A program made the translations under genes and the position numbers. Positions 51,466 to 54,067 of a stretch of 54,067 nt of DNA are shown piece by piece. This stretch comes from Gonapodya sp. JEL0774 (Eukaryota; Monoblepharomycota; Monoblepharidomycetes; Monoblepharidales; Gonapodyaceae). The notes below the pieces were generated by a model. That model made no database searches, was not told the origin of the DNA, and saw only the letters and a program-made list of their open reading frames with translations. The stretch spans positions 1 to 54,067 of the forward strand of contig JADIIX010000083.1 in the NCBI GenBank assembly GCA_027604505.1, read 5' to 3'. Each line of letters begins with the position of its first letter. Within the stretch, counting starts at the first letter, position 1.

Positions 51466-54067
51466 TTTGGAATTTCCTTGAAAGTAAGAACGCCTGTGTT
51501 GGAGTTGGATTTACGGATCGGTGGACGGAAGAGTGCGTGACGCCCATTGTTTGGGAGTCTGCACCGGACAGTTGTACTCGCGGCCAAGTTCTGTATTTGT
51601 CATGCTTCACCCACCCAATCCCCGCCACCGCCCACCATTCATTTCCACAGAAGAACGTGGAGAACATTGTGTGGGTGATGTCATGTTGTGGGGAACATTC
51701 ATGGACGAGAATGAAAATAAAGAGCACCGCGCCACCGGTCCATGCTCCATCCACTACACCAACACTGGATCGTTTCCCACACCATCGCTCCATGTTAGTG
51801 GTCCCATGGTGGCGTTCCACCATGACGAGATAACCTGTTCATCAAGCATCACTGCCCGGACCTACTCCACCATCGACACACAGAGAGTGGAGAACGAGTG
51901 GGGTGGGGTGGCAATGCGTGCCACAATGTGCGGCCTTCTCATGCTCCCTGAGTAATATTGCGATGTTTTCCACCTCCAGTTTTCATAGGAAGGTCGCACG
52001 GAGACGCTCCAAACCAAGATCGCGCGACGCGCTGCTACATACGATTCTTGTCCTTTAGCGCCGACCTGCGCTCCCTACACACCATACATTCCACAAAGAA
52101 GTGCAGGGCACGCGGTGTGGGCTGAGTGATTGGTAGGGAACATTTGATCGGCAACACTCGACACAAAATATTACGTGAGAAACATACGGGTGGAAATGTT
52201 TGTCCGTGACCGGGGCTTTGCCCCTTGTCCACATCAAGGCGTCGTGAGACACTTATTCGGAACATACATATGTGTAAATGCAGCTCGTCGTACACCATAG
52301 ACCCATCCGCGACCCCACTGCCACCACCAAAGAGTCATGAAGCATGCTGTTTGTGAAGCGGCGCGTGATGGGGAATCGTCGGTCAGCAACGCAAGGCACA
52401 GAAAAACCAAACGAGACAGCACGGTGAATGAATGTCTCATAACAAGAGCTTTGTCCCCATGCACACGACCATGGGTACAAATGGAAGGGTATGCGAGAAG
52501 ACGGCAACAATCAACTGGGTTTTGTCGTGCACCACCCTACTACACATGCCACAAAAAGTACAAGAATAGGCTGTGGTGGATGTGGGTGGCGGGGGTGTCT
52601 TTGTTGGGTGAGGACGCAAAGAAATCAAATAAGATTATACGTGGGGAGGTGACAACACGGGTTCGGCATGGCATGTCAAAGTTGCAAACTGGGCAGTCGA
52701 ACAAGAGAGGGATCACGAGAGACGTGCCTGCGCAAGCCAGCTGGTAGAGTCACATTGTGTTTAAGGCATGGCGGAAAGCACGGTGGAGGGCACGCTACAA
52801 GGTCGAGTGTGTGTTTGGACGCGAGCGCGAGGAGAGCCGAGGATCGTGCTTCCGTTTGTGCGCGTGGGAATATCGTCACATAACACAACCCCCACGGGGG
52901 CGGGGGTTGGCTCTTAGGCAAAGTGTCCCAAAAAAGAATTGAAGAGCAAGCAGGAAGCAACGATCAGAACACATGAAATCTGGGAACCAAAGGGGGAGTG
53001 TCCGATAAGCGGGACGTGGACCATCGTAGGCCGCGAAAAAAAGAGCTACAGGCAGTCTCATGTTCCCGGCTACAGCAACTGCGGGTTGGGGTTCGTGGTG
53101 CACCACCGACCCATCTCACCCCTGAATCACCACCCCGGTGCCACGAAAAGCGGGTAAGGCACGGTGCGGGGGGTGATCTTGGGTCGGCGTCACAGGGCGA
53201 ACAAGGAAACGCACCAAAACCGAAAAAAGACGCACTTTACGACGATGCGTAGGTGGTTGAGCGTTGTGTCGGATCAACATAGTTTTGTCACCACGCACCA
53301 CCACACGTGGGTTCCACGCACGACCAAGGGTGCGTTTGCGACTGTTTCACCTTCCACGAGCGACAAAGGCCAAAAGTTCACTCGTCGAGAACCTCCGGCC
53401 AGCACACACAGTCGTAGTTCGCGGGGTTCACGTTCCATTTTCCAGGGCTGTAGCAGTAATCTTTTGGTCCTGCACCACCGGCCCGACTCACCACTCCATG
53501 CCACACAATGAGCGTTTGCTTGCTACGCTGTCTGCGTGGGGGCGTGCCCTGTGAGTCGGGCGTGACTTTGGTCGGCCGTCGGCGGCACAGGACGCAACAA
53601 CAAACTAAAAACGAAACATACGAGAGCCGCAGCGCAGCGCGGAAGGAGTAAAGATCCGTGCTCTTGGCCCTTGATCAAACCTTTGTCCCCACCCACCACG
53701 ACACGGCTGCGTTCCCACGACCTAAAGGGTACACACGTGACCTCGTACCCTTTTTCACGTCCAGCCTCACCGCGATCAACCCAATTCTGCAAGACTTCGT
53801 CGAGCACCACCCGACCGGCCCGCCTCGTCGCCTCGCCCACCTGCGGCACACAACGATGTAGGGTGGGCAGTGTGAGGTCGGGGGGAACCTTGTGGCTTGG
53901 TCGGTGACACAAGGCGCAAAAAAAAAATAAAATAAAAAATAATCCAAACCACAACACAAAACCCAAACACAATTAAATGATTAAGAATTAAAAAAAAATA
54001 CTATACCAACCACATCCCCATCCCCATCCCCCATGAGATTTCGAAAAGTTTCAGAATCTTCATCCCA
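51466..54067. other. gene-poor right end with degenerate repeats
   Basis: No frame in the last 2.6 kb has homology or splice-supported continuation. From about 52440 similar blocks recur, each with TTTGTC-CCAC-rich starts and CACCACC-G-CCC cores (see the repeat entry). The region ends in an A-rich tract near 53918-53940. Confidence 0.5.
52440..53960. repeat. diverged dispersed/tandem repeat copies
   Basis: Blocks starting TTTGTCCCC or TTTGTCACC followed by CAC-rich sequence lie at about 52451, 53283 and 53681. Blocks with the core CACCACCGACCC, CACCACCGGCCC or CACCACCCGACC lie at about 53101, 53473 and 53806, each followed by a purine-rich segment with GGTCGG and then an A-rich run. Spacing is about 330-400 bases, and the copies are clearly diverged. 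They look like remnants of one repeat family, perhaps subtelomeric or a non-autonomous element. Confidence 0.5.

Noticed and set aside
51221-51833. Overlapping 167- and 200-codon frames on both strands upstream of the LRR gene
   Set aside because: Neither shows a domain. They overlap the LRR first exon or its likely promoter.
53918-53940. A-rich tract as a poly(A) tail of a retroposed element
   Set aside because: It is interrupted by T, other A-runs occur nearby, and no retroposon body or target-site duplication was found.
52440-53960. Many short overlapping frames in the right end
   Set aside because: They follow the repeated CAC/GTG-rich blocks, appear in all frames and lack a consistent protein.

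Overview
The window looks like nuclear DNA of an early-diverging, probably flagellated (chytrid-like) fungus. An APSES/ankyrin cell-cycle transcription factor and a TmpA-like membrane reductase point to Fungi. A CDKL-type kinase, a family tied to cilia and flagella and missing from most non-flagellated fungi, and a very high intron density point to a basal, intron-rich lineage. I built sixteen gene models; fifteen have their whole coding sequence in the window and together hold about 121 introns, mostly 50-120 nt with GT..AG ends. Exon joins were chosen by hand so that reading frame and family homology agree, and each complete model sums to a multiple of three. No transcript data were available.

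Layout. 1-1798 (-): truncated PXA-domain (Mdm1/sorting-nexin-like) protein running off a G-homopolymer contig edge. 2607-4957 (-): TmpA-like membrane oxidoreductase. 6218-8694 (+): DHHC palmitoyltransferase with a long proline-rich loop. 9326-11867 (+): GSK3 kinase. 12278-14816 (+): DNA polymerase kappa with a UBZ finger. 14985-15660: inverted array of short repeats. 15740-19232 (+): eIF3b. 19509-20149 (-): small NTF2/SigF-like protein with an in-frame TGA. 20375-20850 (+): DPM3. 21321-24066 (-): M20 cytosolic dipeptidase with a 12-nt microexon. 24855-29376 (+): NTE1 lysophospholipase. 29616-32191 (-): CDKL kinase. 34461-37451 (-): Mbp1/Swi4-like APSES factor. 37869-44039 (-): full ABCB transporter with an 18-nt exon coding the second signature motif. 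44755-45984 (-): NIF3-like protein. 46153-49056 (-): 4CL-like acyl-CoA ligase with a possible peroxisomal signal. 49991-51465 (-): LRR single-pass membrane protein. 51466-54067: no convincing gene, but degenerate repeats.

Most genes are unrelated housekeeping, signalling and transport genes, as expected for a eukaryotic chromosome arm. Several touch membranes and lipids (PXA protein, palmitoyltransferase, DPM3, NTE1, ABCB, acyl-CoA ligase), but nothing shows they form one pathway. I see no tRNA, rRNA, CRISPR, transposase or virus-like gene. The most unusual signals are the microexons, the TGA-interrupted gene, the inverted repeat array after the polymerase kappa gene, hairpin repeats just after the NTE1 stop, and the repeat-derived right end.
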